From Asticcacaulis taihuensis (lineage in GTDB: Bacteria; Pseudomonadota; Alphaproteobacteria; Caulobacterales; Caulobacteraceae), in contig NZ_FMTS01000001.1 in NCBI RefSeq assembly GCF_900100255.1, positions 248,001 to 312,000 of the forward strand: DNA of 64,000 bases, in the 5' to 3' direction. Numbering within the stretch: the stretch's first letter is position 1; every line of letters begins with the position of its first letter. The notes beneath the pieces were generated by a model. That model saw only the letters and a program-made list of their open reading frames with translations, had not been told where the DNA came from and did not search any database. This document shows, in pieces, positions 46,170 to 55,213 of the stretch. A program made the translations under genes and the position numbers.

Positions 46170-46299
46170 CTAACGGGGCGTGGGGGCTGTGCTCCCACAA
46201 ACCTTGTCTTATTCCAAATAAAAACCCGGTCTCTTGGACCGGGTTTTTATTTGGAAAGAGGAAGACTTGGGGGCCATAGGACCCAAACACCGTTAGTTA
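46167..46299 (+). repeat. Three-hairpin 3'-end element, copy 3
   Basis: Outer arms TAACTAACGG (46167-46176) and CCGTTAGTTA (46290-46299) are exact complements and include the stop codons of gltA and of the convergent lpxB. Hairpin A: GTGGGGGC (46180-46187) / GCTCCCAC (46191-46198), loop TGT. Central hairpin: perfect 19-base arms 46212-46230 and 46238-46256, similar in sequence to copy 1. Hairpin B: TTGGGGGCC (46267-46275) / GGACCCAA (46279-46286), one irregular position. Probably a two-way terminator for gltA and lpxB. Confidence 0.88.
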
Positions 46300-47462
46300 A
46301 GACCAAGGAACGCCAGCACCGCCCGCGCCGCCTTTTCCGCCGGCGGCTTCTGACCACGCCCCATAATATCAAGCGCGGCGAACTGTTCAGCTATCTGCTT
46401 GTCTCGTATAGCTTTATCGCCCAGCCGCTCATCTACAGCCTGAACCAGATTATCAACCGTTGCGTCGTTCTGGATAAACTCCGGCGCGATCCGTTTATCC
46501 GCCATGATATTGAACATGGTGACGTGCTTCAGCGTCGAGATGCGGCGGTAAATCCAGTAGGTCAGTGGCTCGACCCTGTAGGCGATCACCATCGGGCACC
46601 CGGCCAGGGCCAGTTCCGTCGAGACCGTGCCCGAGCAGGCCAGGGCCAGGGTGGCGGCTTTCATCGCCGAATGCTTGTCCGCCTCGCCATAGACCAGCAG
46701 CGGCTTGACCGGCCATTCCGATACACGGCGTTCGACCAGGTCACGGACCGTATCAGCCACCGGCATGACCAGCCTGAGATTTGGGTGCGCGGCACTCAAG
46801 CGGGCGATCGTCTCGGCAAAGAGCGGCGACAGGCGCTTAATTTCCGATGGCCGGCTGCCCAGCAAGACCAGCAACAACGGATCATCCCGCAAATCAATCC
46901 GCTTGCGAAATGCAATCGGGGCAGCGTCACTCAGGTCAATATTCAACGCCGGATTGCCAACCACAACGGTTTTCAGGCCCGCCGCCTCGAAAAACGGTGG
47001 GTCCATCGGATGCAAGGCAAGCAGCAAGTCCACCGATTGCGCCAGGGTTTTTGCCCGGCCAGGCCGCGCCGCCCAGACCTGCGGACCGACATATTTGATC
47101 AGCCTGACCTGCGGCATCACCTTGCGGATGGCATTGGCGACCCGCAGGGTAAAGCCCCAGGAATCGACCAGAATGACCACATCCGGCTTTTCGGCCTGCG
47201 CGTAAGCCACTGTTTCGCGGACACGTTTCATTACGCGTCCATAGGCTTTTACCGCCTCCAGCAGCCCCAGGATCGATAGCTCCGAAATATCGAACGGGCT
47301 GACGACGCCCTGCTCGGCCATGCGCGCGCCGCCGACGCCGAAGAAGGTCAAGCCGGCGTCCGGCGCCTGACGGCGCAGTTCAGCGATCAGGCCGGCACCC
47401 AGGGCGTCGCCGGACGCCTCGGCGGCCACCACCATGATACGCTTAGTGGTAATCGTGGCCAT
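46293..47462 (-). CDS. lpxB: Lipid-A-disaccharide synthase
   Basis: 389-residue GT19 glycosyltransferase joining lipid X and UDP-diacylglucosamine into the lipid A disaccharide. Motifs: MVVAAEASGDALGAGLI at the N-terminus, FFGVGGARMAEQGV, ILVDSWGFTLRVA, YVGPQVWAARPGRAKTL, LLLVLLGSRPSEIKRL, ALACSGTVSTELALAGCPMVIAYR. It overlaps the end of lpxI by 20 bases, which indicates translational coupling. The stop lies in the outer arm of the repeat element shared with gltA. Confidence 0.95.
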   Translation of the reverse strand: MATITTKRIMVVAAEASGDALGAGLIAELRRQAPDAGLTFFGVGGARMAEQGVVSPFDISELSILGLLEAVKAYGRVMKRVRETVAYAQAEKPDVVILVDSWGFTLRVANAIRKVMPQVRLIKYVGPQVWAARPGRAKTLAQSVDLLLALHPMDPPFFEAAGLKTVVVGNPALNIDLSDAAPIAFRKRIDLRDDPLLLVLLGSRPSEIKRLSPLFAETIARLSAAHPNLRLVMPVADTVRDLVERRVSEWPVKPLLVYGEADKHSAMKAATLALACSGTVSTELALAGCPMVIAYRVEPLTYWIYRRISTLKHVTMFNIMADKRIAPEFIQNDATVDNLVQAVDERLGDKAIRDKQIAEQFAALDIMGRGQKPPAEKAARAVLAFLGLN

Positions 47463-48270
47463 AAATGAAAACTCCCATCTCGGCAGCGCGGGCGTAGACG
47501 GCCGGTTTATTTACGATCAACAAGGCCTGGGCCTTAGCCACAATACCGCAGAGGCCAGCGGCAGCCGCGTCCTCGACCGTTTGCACGCCGATGGTCGGCA
47601 TGTCCAGGCGCAAGTCCTGTATGGGCTTGGCCAGCTTGGCGAGCACTCCCTTGCGATTGGCAAGCGTCCCACGCAGAGCCGGGTTCAGCGTATGTATGCG
47701 GCCCAACAGGGCCTGGGTGCCTTCCTGCGCCTCGACGCCCAAAGTGATCCGCCCGGCCACCACGACCGCCTGGCCGATATCGAGCGCGCCGATGGCTGCC
47801 GCCACGCGCATGGCTTCCTGGGCATCCTCCATGGCTTCAGGTGATGGATCAGGCCCTGCTTGCAATCCGCAACCGATCAGCAGGTCCGGATTGGCCTCGT
47901 GGGCGCCCTCGATATGATAGCCCTGGCTGGCAATGACCTTGGCCACCTGGCGCAGCAGGGAATCGTCCCCGCCCCTGCCCGCCGATTGGATGCTTTGCAG
48001 GGCCTGGTCTTTCTGCATGGTGTCGAAGTCCGGGCGCTGGACGTAGCCGCACATGGTCACGGCCTTGCATTGCTCTGTGGCCAGAATCTCGAACAGCCGG
48101 GGGAAATCGCCCAGGCCTAGCGTGTGGCCGGGGTGGTCATTCAGTTCGGCATCGGAAAGGCCATCGATACGGATAACTGTATAGGGACGCCCGGTCTGTT
48201 TCAGATAGCGGGCGATTTCGACCGGCAAGGCGCCGCCGCCGGAGATCAGGGCAAGTTTGGTGTTGGGCAT
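47443..48270 (-). CDS. lpxI: UDP-2,3-diacylglucosamine pyrophosphatase LpxI
   Basis: 275 residues, LpxI family (formerly DUF1009). It hydrolyses UDP-2,3-diacylglucosamine to lipid X, the role of LpxH in E. coli; LpxI was first shown in Caulobacter. Motifs: LALISGGGALPVEIARYLKQ, LGDFPRLFEIL, a central QVAKVIASQGYHIEGAHE, and DLRLDMPTIGVQTVEDAAAAGLCGIV. It is coupled to lpxB (20-base overlap). Upstream, repeat element copy 4 separates it from lpxA, so it may be transcribed partly on its own. Confidence 0.93.
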   Translation of the reverse strand: MPNTKLALISGGGALPVEIARYLKQTGRPYTVIRIDGLSDAELNDHPGHTLGLGDFPRLFEILATEQCKAVTMCGYVQRPDFDTMQKDQALQSIQSAGRGGDDSLLRQVAKVIASQGYHIEGAHEANPDLLIGCGLQAGPDPSPEAMEDAQEAMRVAAAIGALDIGQAVVVAGRITLGVEAQEGTQALLGRIHTLNPALRGTLANRKGVLAKLAKPIQDLRLDMPTIGVQTVEDAAAAGLCGIVAKAQALLIVNKPAVYARAAEMGVFIYGHDYH

Positions 48271-48281
48271 TGGCCTCTCAT

Positions 48282-48405
48282 GTTACGGGGTTTGGGGCCT
48301 GTGGCCCCAAGCCTTTACTTTCTTTCTTCCCTTGCCCCCAATAGGGGGGCAAGGGAAGAAAGAATATAGAAGATTTGTGGGGTCACGGACCCCACGCCCC
48401 GTTAC
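48282..48405 (-). repeat. Three-hairpin 3'-end element, copy 4, inside the lpx cluster
   Basis: Outer arms GTTACGGGG (48282-48290) and CCCCGTTAC (48397-48405), one mismatch. Hairpin B: TTGGGGCC (48292-48299) / GGCCCCAA (48303-48310), loop TGT. Central hairpin: perfect 20-base arms 48320-48339 and 48345-48364, a different sequence from the other copies (pyrimidine-rich arm). Hairpin A: GTGGGGTC (48377-48384) / GACCCCAC (48388-48395), loop ACG. It ends 9 bases from the lpxA stop on the minus strand and 12 bases from the lpxI start, between genes of the same pathway on the same strand. Confidence 0.88.
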
Positions 48406-48414
48406 AGGACAGCG

Positions 48415-49209
48415 TCAATGATCCGACGGCAAACAGATCGGGCGCGTCGAATCTTCCCGGATAAACCGCACGATCTCCACTACCTGGTCAATATCGGAGA
48501 AGTTCTCCAGCACATCATCAAGGCGTTCCTGGAAGGTGCCTTCCTCGGCGAACATCATCCGGTAGGCCGTGCGCAGCGCCAAAATCAGCTCGCGCGAGAA
48601 GCCGCGACGTTTCAAACCAACCAGATTCAGTCCCTCAAGCCGCGCATGGTTACCCCAGACCGAGCCATATGGAATGACATCCTTTGTGACGATCGCCCCG
48701 CCGCCGATAAAGCTGTAGCGGCCGAGACGCGCAAACTGATGCACAGCGCACGAGCCGCCAAGAAAAACAAAATCACCGACCTGCACATGGCCGCCAATCG
48801 ACGCCTGATTGGCCATGATGACATTATTTCCCAGGATGCAATCATGGGCGATCCCCGATCCGGCCATGAACATGCAGTCATTGCCGGCCACGGTTATGCC
48901 GCCGCCCTTTTCCGTGCCGGTGTGCATGATGACATGCTCACGCACCAGTACCCGATCACCCACAATCAGCTTCGTCGGTTCGCCCTTGTGCGCCAGATGC
49001 TGCGGCGCGCCGCCCAGGCAGGCAAACGGATGAATCATGCCGTCAGCGCCGATCTCGGTCACGCCGTCGATGACGACATGCGATTTCAATACGGTCCGGT
49101 CCCCGATCTTCACCTGCGGCCCAACAATGCAGTAGGGGCCGACCTGTACATCTGCACCTAGCTGCGCGCCGTCATGGATGATCGCGGTCGGATGTATCGT
49201 TACGCTCAT
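48415..49209 (-). CDS. lpxA: UDP-N-acetylglucosamine acyltransferase LpxA
   Basis: 264-residue left-handed beta-helix enzyme, first step of lipid A synthesis: hydroxyacyl transfer from ACP to UDP-GlcNAc O3. Hexapeptide repeats run through about residues 8-180 ([38 protein letters not shown] with the catalytic His in GSGIAHDCI). The C-terminal helical domain follows ([23 protein letters not shown]). It overlaps the fabZ stop by 4 bases. Repeat element copy 4 follows. Confidence 0.97.
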   Translation of the reverse strand: MSVTIHPTAIIHDGAQLGADVQVGPYCIVGPQVKIGDRTVLKSHVVIDGVTEIGADGMIHPFACLGGAPQHLAHKGEPTKLIVGDRVLVREHVIMHTGTEKGGGITVAGNDCMFMAGSGIAHDCILGNNVIMANQASIGGHVQVGDFVFLGGSCAVHQFARLGRYSFIGGGAIVTKDVIPYGSVWGNHARLEGLNLVGLKRRGFSRELILALRTAYRMMFAEEGTFQERLDDVLENFSDIDQVVEIVRFIREDSTRPICLPSDH

Positions 49210-49694
49210 TTCGGGCTCTCAACCACCATGGCGGCAAACTCGGCTTCGCAGACAATTTTATCGTTTACGTAGGCCTCGCCGCGGAATTTGAAGATATCAC
49301 CGCGATGGCGCACGACCTCCACCGGCATACGCACCACGTCGCCCGGACGCACCGGACTGCGGAACTTTACACCATCCACCGACATAAAGAAGATGGTCTT
49401 GCCTTCAACATCTGCGTCCAAAGATTTCGACATCAGTACAGCGCCGGTCTGGCCCATGGCCTCGATCAGCAACACCCCAGGCATGACCGGGTTTTCCGGA
49501 AAATGACCGTTGAAGAACGGTTCGTTGAAGGTGACATTCTTGATGCCGACCATCGATTTGTTCTTCACCCAGTCTTCGCCGCGATCAATCAGCAGGAAGG
49601 GATAGCGATGCGGAATGCGCCTGAGGACTTCGGCGTAATCCACGCTGGCCTGAGTGTCAGTTGCCTCCGGCGCATCATCAGCGGTCGTGCTCAT
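49206..49694 (-). CDS. fabZ: 3-hydroxyacyl-ACP dehydratase FabZ
   Basis: 162-residue hotdog-fold enzyme of fatty acid elongation. Active site [19 protein letters not shown] with the catalytic His ([14 protein letters not shown]) and Glu. It competes with LpxA and LpxD for hydroxyacyl-ACP, which fits its place between them. It overlaps lpxA by 4 bases and starts 7 bases after the lpxD stop. Confidence 0.96.
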   Translation of the reverse strand: MSTTADDAPEATDTQASVDYAEVLRRIPHRYPFLLIDRGEDWVKNKSMVGIKNVTFNEPFFNGHFPENPVMPGVLLIEAMGQTGAVLMSKSLDADVEGKTIFFMSVDGVKFRSPVRPGDVVRMPVEVVRHRGDIFKFRGEAYVNDKIVCEAEFAAMVVESPK

Positions 49695-49701
49695 TAAAGT
49701 C

Positions 49702-50718
49702 TTACCCCTTGTCCTTCGTCATTGCGTTTTTTTCCAGCCAGACCATTTCGCGCAGGAATTGCCGCGATGGCCGGGCCGGAAATCCGGATACCATGGTGGC
49801 GGCCGGTACATCCTTGAATACACAGGCGCCGGCAGCGATCTTCGCGCCCGCGCCTATGGCTATATGGTCTATCACGCCGGCGCGGCCGCCGAACATGGCG
49901 CCGTCACCCACCTTTACCGATCCTGAAATGCCGGTATGGGCCGCCAGAATGCAGTTGCGTCCGATCTGGCAGTTGTGGCCGACCTGAACCATATTGTCGA
50001 TCTTCGTCGCCTCGCCGATGACCGTATCGTCATAGGCGCCGCGATCAATACAGGTGCCGGAACCGACGCTGACATCGTCCTGCAGGATAACCCGCCCCAG
50101 TTGCGGCACATCAACCAGTCCCTTTGCGTCCCCGCTGACGCCAAACCCAGCTTCACCGATATGGCCGCCCGAAAGCACCTGAACCCGGTCGCCCAGCAGG
50201 GCACAATAGATCGTGCTGTGCGCCCCGATGCGGCAATCCCGACCGATACGGCAGCCGGGACCGATCACCGCATAGGCTTCAATCCGCGTACCGGCGCCGA
50301 TTTCGACATCCTGGCCGATCACGACGCCAATGCCGATCGTGACGCCTACTTCCATCTTCACGCTTGGATGGATGGCGTCGGTGCCCTCATGCCGCCGCGG
50401 CCGATAAAGCTGGGTCGCCACACGCGCCCAGGCCGCCTGCGGACTGGCCGTCGCCAGAGCAATGCTGGCGGCCGGCACCTGATCGACGAAATCGTCGGTG
50501 ACGAAAACAAATTCCGCCCCGGTCCGGTGAAGGTTCGTCAGATAGCGACGATCACTGAAAAAGGCGGCATGACCGATCCCTCCAAACGACAAAGGGGCGC
50601 AGGCTGTAATAAACCCGCTCCCCTTCTTTTCCGGCGCAGTCAGCCGGCTGGAGGTCAACGCCGCCACCTGATCCAGGTCTATTTTTGAACCGATATCAAA
50701 AAAACGCGGATCAGGCAT
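49702..50718 (-). CDS. lpxD: UDP-3-O-acylglucosamine N-acyltransferase LpxD
   Basis: About 338 residues. An N-terminal uridine-binding domain (about 1-95, GIGHAAFFSDRRYLTNL) precedes a left-handed beta-helix of hexapeptide repeats (VTIGIGVVIGQDVEIGAGTRI and on, with the catalytic His in NMVQVGHNCQIGRNC). A short C-terminal helix completes it. It adds the second acyl chain in lipid A synthesis. The ATG at 50718 starts MPDPRFFDIG as in relatives; the frame extends upstream into the skp gene. Nineteen bases separate it from skp. Confidence 0.96.
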   Translation of the reverse strand: MPDPRFFDIGSKIDLDQVAALTSSRLTAPEKKGSGFITACAPLSFGGIGHAAFFSDRRYLTNLHRTGAEFVFVTDDFVDQVPAASIALATASPQAAWARVATQLYRPRRHEGTDAIHPSVKMEVGVTIGIGVVIGQDVEIGAGTRIEAYAVIGPGCRIGRDCRIGAHSTIYCALLGDRVQVLSGGHIGEAGFGVSGDAKGLVDVPQLGRVILQDDVSVGSGTCIDRGAYDDTVIGEATKIDNMVQVGHNCQIGRNCILAAHTGISGSVKVGDGAMFGGRAGVIDHIAIGAGAKIAAGACVFKDVPAATMVSGFPARPSRQFLREMVWLEKNAMTKDKG

Positions 50719-50737
50719 GAACGGTGTTATCTCTTGG

Positions 50738-51460
50738 TTACTTCGTGGGGGCTGCTCCCGCCGCCGGCTGGTCAAGCTTGACGCGATCGAAAGCCGGCAG
50801 GGTCTCGCCCGAGGCATTCATCTTGGCAACAACGTCCGTGGTGATGTTCATCGCGGGGTTGGCATAGAGGAAGCTGGTTTGAGTCGCCGCACCATTCGTA
50901 TTCGCAGTCATGTCATAATGCAACAGGGAGTCGGCCGAGAGAACCGTGGCGCAGCTCTTAGCGGTGACCACAGCGTTGATTTGCGGGATCATCTTCTGGA
51001 AGATGGCCTGCATCACTTCCTGCTGGGTATACTGCATTTCCTGGTTGCGCTGCTGCACCTTGGCCTGGAACTTCTGACGCTTCTCTTCCCAGGCCTGAGC
51101 CTTACCTTCCCAGGCGGTCTTGCCGGCCGGGGTGGCGGCGCTGGTCTTTTGCGAAGCGGCCAGGGCCTTGTATTCGTCCTCAATGGCCTTGCCCTCGGCG
51201 CCGAGTTCGGCATCGACCTGGCCCTTCAGTTGCACGAGGCGGTCAGAGGCGGACTTGCCCATGTTCGAGGTCGACATGGCGGTCTGCTCATCAAGGACGC
51301 ACTGGCCGGGAACGGCAGCGCCGAAGGTCGGCGGCGTCGGGGCCGCAGGGGCTGCGGCCGGAGCGGCGGCCTGGGCCAGGACCTGAGTGCCGGCGCCAGC
51401 CATCAGGACGGCGGCGGAAGCGATAAGGAAGAGCGATGCTTTTTTCATAGTTTTGTTCAT
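50738..51460 (-). CDS. skp: OmpH/Skp-family periplasmic chaperone
   Basis: About 240 residues. Signal peptide (KKASLFLIASAAVLMAGAGTQVLA) then an Ala/Pro linker, a conserved small domain start, and a long helical region rich in Lys, Gln and Glu (about 105-155, AWEEKRQKFQAKVQQRNQEMQ as part) typical of the tentacle helices of Skp. It holds unfolded outer-membrane proteins for BamA, whose gene is directly upstream. Ala-rich stretches make it longer than E. coli Skp. Start ATG 51460 or 51448. Confidence 0.85.
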   Translation of the reverse strand: MNKTMKKASLFLIASAAVLMAGAGTQVLAQAAAPAAAPAAPTPPTFGAAVPGQCVLDEQTAMSTSNMGKSASDRLVQLKGQVDAELGAEGKAIEDEYKALAASQKTSAATPAGKTAWEGKAQAWEEKRQKFQAKVQQRNQEMQYTQQEVMQAIFQKMIPQINAVVTAKSCATVLSADSLLHYDMTANTNGAATQTSFLYANPAMNITTDVVAKMNASGETLPAFDRVKLDQPAAGAAPTK

Positions 51461-51473
51461 CTCTGGGTATTGG

Positions 51474-53903
51474 TTAGAATTGCGTGGATTGCGAGAAGCG
51501 GAAGGACTCGACCTTGTCATACGACTCTTTCGACAGAACCTGGCTCAGATCGAACTGGACCGGTCCCATCGGGGATTTCCAGCGGATGGTGATACCCGCC
51601 GAAGCCCTGAGAGACATATCATCGACGATATTGGTAAGCGGCTTACCAGTGGAGTCAATTTTTAGGCGATCGTCAACATTGCCGAGCGTACCTAAATCGA
51701 GAAATACAGCGGTTTTAAGGCCGTACTGATCAGGCAGGCCGTTGGGGATGCCCAGTTCGGTTGACAGGATACCGTAGGTCTGGCCGCCCAGCGCATAGCC
51801 GGTCGAGGTATCGCGCGGGCCCATGCCGGCATATTCGAAGCCGCGCATCGTATCGCCGCCCTTGAAGAAGCGGTCGTTGATGCGGATGGCGTCGCCACGC
51901 CACGGAATGATCGACCCGGCGGTGCCGGAGACATGCAGAACCATGTCCTTCTTGAAGCCGTGATACCAGTGGCCTTCCAGTTCCGAACTGACATATTTCA
52001 CGTCGCCGCCCAGGCCGGCAAAATCCTGGCGCAAGGTGAACATCCAGCCACGCGTCGGCTGGATGTAGTCGTTGCGCAGGTCGAAGGCCAGCGAGTAACC
52101 GACACTGGAGGTCACGCCGGTGCCGCAGCTATAGAGAAGGCCGTTACAGGCGTCCGAAGAGGTATAGGTGATGTCGTCGCTGCGGTAGTTGTAGCGCAGG
52201 CGCAAAGACGAGAATCCATTCAGGCTGTAGCCCAGTCGCAGGCCGGCACCGTAGGAATCGGTCGAATAATCGACGCCGTTATAGTGGTAGGAGCTCTGGA
52301 ACAGGTCGAAGCCCGCCGAAACGTCGCGGCCCATGAAGTGCGGCTCGGTGAACGAGAAGTCGATGGTCTTCTGGATCGAACCGGTCTGGACACGGGCGCG
52401 CACCTGCTGGCCGGTGCCGCGGAAGTTCTGCTGGGCGATCGAGATATCGAGGATGAATTTCTGGATCGACGAGAAGCCGGCGCCGAACGACAGTTCGCCG
52501 GTCGGCTGCTCCAGCACGGCCACTTCAATATTGGTCTTGCCCGGCACGGCTGACGGCTTTTCGGTGATCTTCACGCCGGTATCGTCCTGCTTGAAGAAGC
52601 CGAGGCCGCGCACATAGATCTTGGAGCGTTCCAGCAGCGCCTTGTTATAGGCGTCGCCTTCGGACACCAGCATCTGGCGGCGGATGACCTTGTCAAGCGT
52701 CTGGGTATTGCCGACGATATTGATCTTGTCGATATAGACGCGCGCGCCTTCATGGACATTGAAGACCAGGTTGACGTTATGCGTATTCGGATCGGCCTCT
52801 TCCGAAGGCCGGATATCGACGAAGGCGTAACCGGCCGCACCGGCGGCAAAGGTCAGGTCGTCGACGGCCTTTTCGACGCGGTCGCTTTCATAAAGCTGGC
52901 CCGGACGGATCGAAATGGCGTGCTGGAGGTTTTCCGCCTTCAGCTTGTCATTGTCGGTCTTGATGGTGATGCGGCCGAAATTGTACTTCTGGCCTTCATC
53001 GAGCGTGTAGGAAATGGCGAAGTCCTTGCGGTCCGGCGTCAGTTCGGCCACCGCCGAGATGACGCGGAAATCGTAATAGCCGCGATTGGTGTAGTACTTC
53101 CGCAACTGCTCGCGGTCATAATCCATCCGGTCGGGATCGTAATTGTCATTCGACGAGAAGAACTTCCACCACAGCGATTTCTGCGTGACCACAACCGACT
53201 TCAGGTCGTTATCCGAGAAAGCATGATTGCCGATGAAGTTGACGGTCGAAACGCCGGTCTTCGGGCCTTCATTGATCTCGAAGATCAGGTCGACGCGCTT
53301 TTGCGGCAGTTCGACGATCTTCGGCGTGACGGTGGCCGAGATACGGCCGCCCTTGCGGTAAAGCTCGATGATGCGCTGGACATCTTCCTGCACCTTGGCC
53401 TTGGTGAACACGCCGCGCGGACGGATCTGCACTTCATCGCGCAGCTTGTCCTTGGTCATGGCGTGGTTGCCCTCGAAGACCACCTGGTTGATGATCGGGC
53501 TTTCCACGACCGTCACGACCATTTCATTACCGTTCATGGCGATCTGGACATCGGAGAACAGGTCGGTGCGATAAAGCGTCTTGACGGCGGCGTCGATCAG
53601 TTGCGCATCGACGGTTACGCCCGGCTGGAACGGCAGGTAGGAAATGATGGTCTGCGAATCGATCCGCTCATTGCCGGCCACGACGATATGATCGACATAG
53701 GCGGTCTGTTCGGCAGCGGCCGGGGCCTGAGCTTCCTGCGGGGCGGCATCAGCAGCGGGCGCGGCATCGGCGGGCGCCGTTGCAGGAGCGGCATCCTGAG
53801 CCGGCGGCGTGGCGTCCTGGGCGTGCGCCCCCGTCGCCATAAGGCCCAGATGGGTCAGGGCCAGTACGCTGACGCCGAGAGTAAGGGAGCGGGTAAGGGT
53901 CAT
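51474..53903 (-). CDS. bamA: Outer-membrane protein assembly factor BamA
   Basis: About 809 residues: signal peptide (TRSLTLGVSVLALTHLGLMATGAHA region), an Ala/Pro/Gln-rich linker of about 45 residues, five POTRA domains (about 70-410; for example VDHIVVAGNERIDSQTIISYL, VVFEGNHAMTKDKLRDEV), and a 16-strand barrel ending in ESFRFSQSTQF with the terminal Phe that marks outer-membrane proteins. The barrel contains the GGDTMRGFEYAGMGPRD variant of the RGF motif. AGAGG precedes the ATG at 53903; the in-frame GTG at 53978 overlaps the rseP stop but adds residues ahead of a good signal peptide. Confidence 0.95.
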   Translation of the reverse strand: MTLTRSLTLGVSVLALTHLGLMATGAHAQDATPPAQDAAPATAPADAAPAADAAPQEAQAPAAAEQTAYVDHIVVAGNERIDSQTIISYLPFQPGVTVDAQLIDAAVKTLYRTDLFSDVQIAMNGNEMVVTVVESPIINQVVFEGNHAMTKDKLRDEVQIRPRGVFTKAKVQEDVQRIIELYRKGGRISATVTPKIVELPQKRVDLIFEINEGPKTGVSTVNFIGNHAFSDNDLKSVVVTQKSLWWKFFSSNDNYDPDRMDYDREQLRKYYTNRGYYDFRVISAVAELTPDRKDFAISYTLDEGQKYNFGRITIKTDNDKLKAENLQHAISIRPGQLYESDRVEKAVDDLTFAAGAAGYAFVDIRPSEEADPNTHNVNLVFNVHEGARVYIDKINIVGNTQTLDKVIRRQMLVSEGDAYNKALLERSKIYVRGLGFFKQDDTGVKITEKPSAVPGKTNIEVAVLEQPTGELSFGAGFSSIQKFILDISIAQQNFRGTGQQVRARVQTGSIQKTIDFSFTEPHFMGRDVSAGFDLFQSSYHYNGVDYSTDSYGAGLRLGYSLNGFSSLRLRYNYRSDDITYTSSDACNGLLYSCGTGVTSSVGYSLAFDLRNDYIQPTRGWMFTLRQDFAGLGGDVKYVSSELEGHWYHGFKKDMVLHVSGTAGSIIPWRGDAIRINDRFFKGGDTMRGFEYAGMGPRDTSTGYALGGQTYGILSTELGIPNGLPDQYGLKTAVFLDLGTLGNVDDRLKIDSTGKPLTNIVDDMSLRASAGITIRWKSPMGPVQFDLSQVLSKESYDKVESFRFSQSTQF

Positions 53904-53974
53904 ATGGCCTCTTGTAACCGTGGTCTTTGCGGCGCGAACGGCCGGCGAGAAAGCGAAGGGGTTGATCAGTCGTA

Positions 53975-55180
53975 TCACGAGAACAGCCCCCCGATGAACT
54001 TGGTCAGTCCGATATTGTTAATGTCATTCCAGAAAGCGAATAGCATTAAGCCTAATACCAGCACTATGGCAATCCGGAAGGCCGCATTCTGGAATTCGGC
54101 CGAAATCGGCTTTTTGGTCACACCCTGCCAGAGGATAAAGGCCAGGTGGCCGCCATCAAGCGCGGGAATGGGCAAAAGGTTCAGGAATCCGACGCCGATC
54201 GAGATATAGGCCATGAGTTGCAGATAGGTGAGAGTCATGCCGGCGACGATTTGCCATAGGGGCGCCTTGACCTGGGCCGCCGCTATCGTCACGTCGCCCG
54301 TCGTCTTGGCCATCCCGACAATGCCGCCGATCTGATTGCCGCTCTCTTTTCCGGTGAAAATACGGCTAATATAGGTCAGATTTGTATCAAGCACCTGCCA
54401 GGTCTTGTTATTGCCAATGACCAGTGCCTGCCACGGATTTACCGGCCGGCTGATCACATTGCCACCAACGGAAATACCGATGACGCCGCCCTTGATCGTT
54501 TCGTTATCACGGCCCGGCATACTGAGCAGGGCCCGCTTGGGCGTCACGGTCAGGCTGAGAAGTTTATGGTCACGCTCCACCTCGATGCGCGTGGGCGTCT
54601 CGGCCCGCAAGGCGATCAGGGTGACAAAATCCTCATTGCTCCTGATTTCATGACCATCCACGCTGACGAAGGTATCGCCAACCTTCAGCCCCGCAGCCTC
54701 CCCGACATTTCCCGGCAAGAATGACAGAATCGTCGGGCGGCTGATCTGATCGCCCACCGTAAAGGTAATGAGGCTGAAAAGCGCGATCGCCAGCACGAAA
54801 TTGGCGGCTGGCCCGGCCAGGATGATCAGGAACTTCTGCCACAACGGCTTGAAGTGATAATAGTCCTTCACCGCCTCCGCGCCTTCGCGTTCGGTTATGG
54901 CAATGCGCGAGGCCTCCAGTTCCTCCGGCGACGGCATCATGGAGGTGATGTTTTCATCGCCGGCAAACTTGACATAGCCGCCCAACGGCAGCGCGCTCAG
55001 GCACCACTCGACGCCCTGCTTATCCGTCCTGCGCAGGAGAATCTTGCCGAACCCGACCGAGAATCGCTCGATGCGGGTCTTGAACAGGCGCGCCACGCTG
55101 AAATGCCCCAGTTCGTGAAAGGTCACGATCAGGGAAATAATAACCAGGAACGGAACGATGTATGCGATGATACTCAGCAA
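53975..55180 (-). CDS. rseP: RseP-type intramembrane zinc protease (site-2 protease)
   Basis: 401 residues, peptidase M50. Zinc motif HELGH at residues 22-26 within the first membrane segment and the second motif LLPIPALDGGHLAF near residue 345. One central PDZ-like domain (about 150-240, EAAGLKVGDTFVSVDG). It cleaves membrane-bound regulators, for example anti-sigma factors, after a first cut by another protease. The likely start is TTG at 55180 with GGGGA upstream. Lies between dxr and bamA in the usual order. Confidence 0.94.
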   Translation of the reverse strand: MLSIIAYIVPFLVIISLIVTFHELGHFSVARLFKTRIERFSVGFGKILLRRTDKQGVEWCLSALPLGGYVKFAGDENITSMMPSPEELEASRIAITEREGAEAVKDYYHFKPLWQKFLIILAGPAANFVLAIALFSLITFTVGDQISRPTILSFLPGNVGEAAGLKVGDTFVSVDGHEIRSNEDFVTLIALRAETPTRIEVERDHKLLSLTVTPKRALLSMPGRDNETIKGGVIGISVGGNVISRPVNPWQALVIGNNKTWQVLDTNLTYISRIFTGKESGNQIGGIVGMAKTTGDVTIAAAQVKAPLWQIVAGMTLTYLQLMAYISIGVGFLNLLPIPALDGGHLAFILWQGVTKKPISAEFQNAAFRIAIVLVLGLMLFAFWNDINNIGLTKFIGGLFS

Positions 55181-55213
55181 AACGGTTTCCCCTGACGCGT
55201 TGCGACCACGACC

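Noticed and set aside
52752-54209. 485-residue open frame opposite bamA and the end of rseP
   Set aside because: Shadow frame; both minus-strand genes there are certain.
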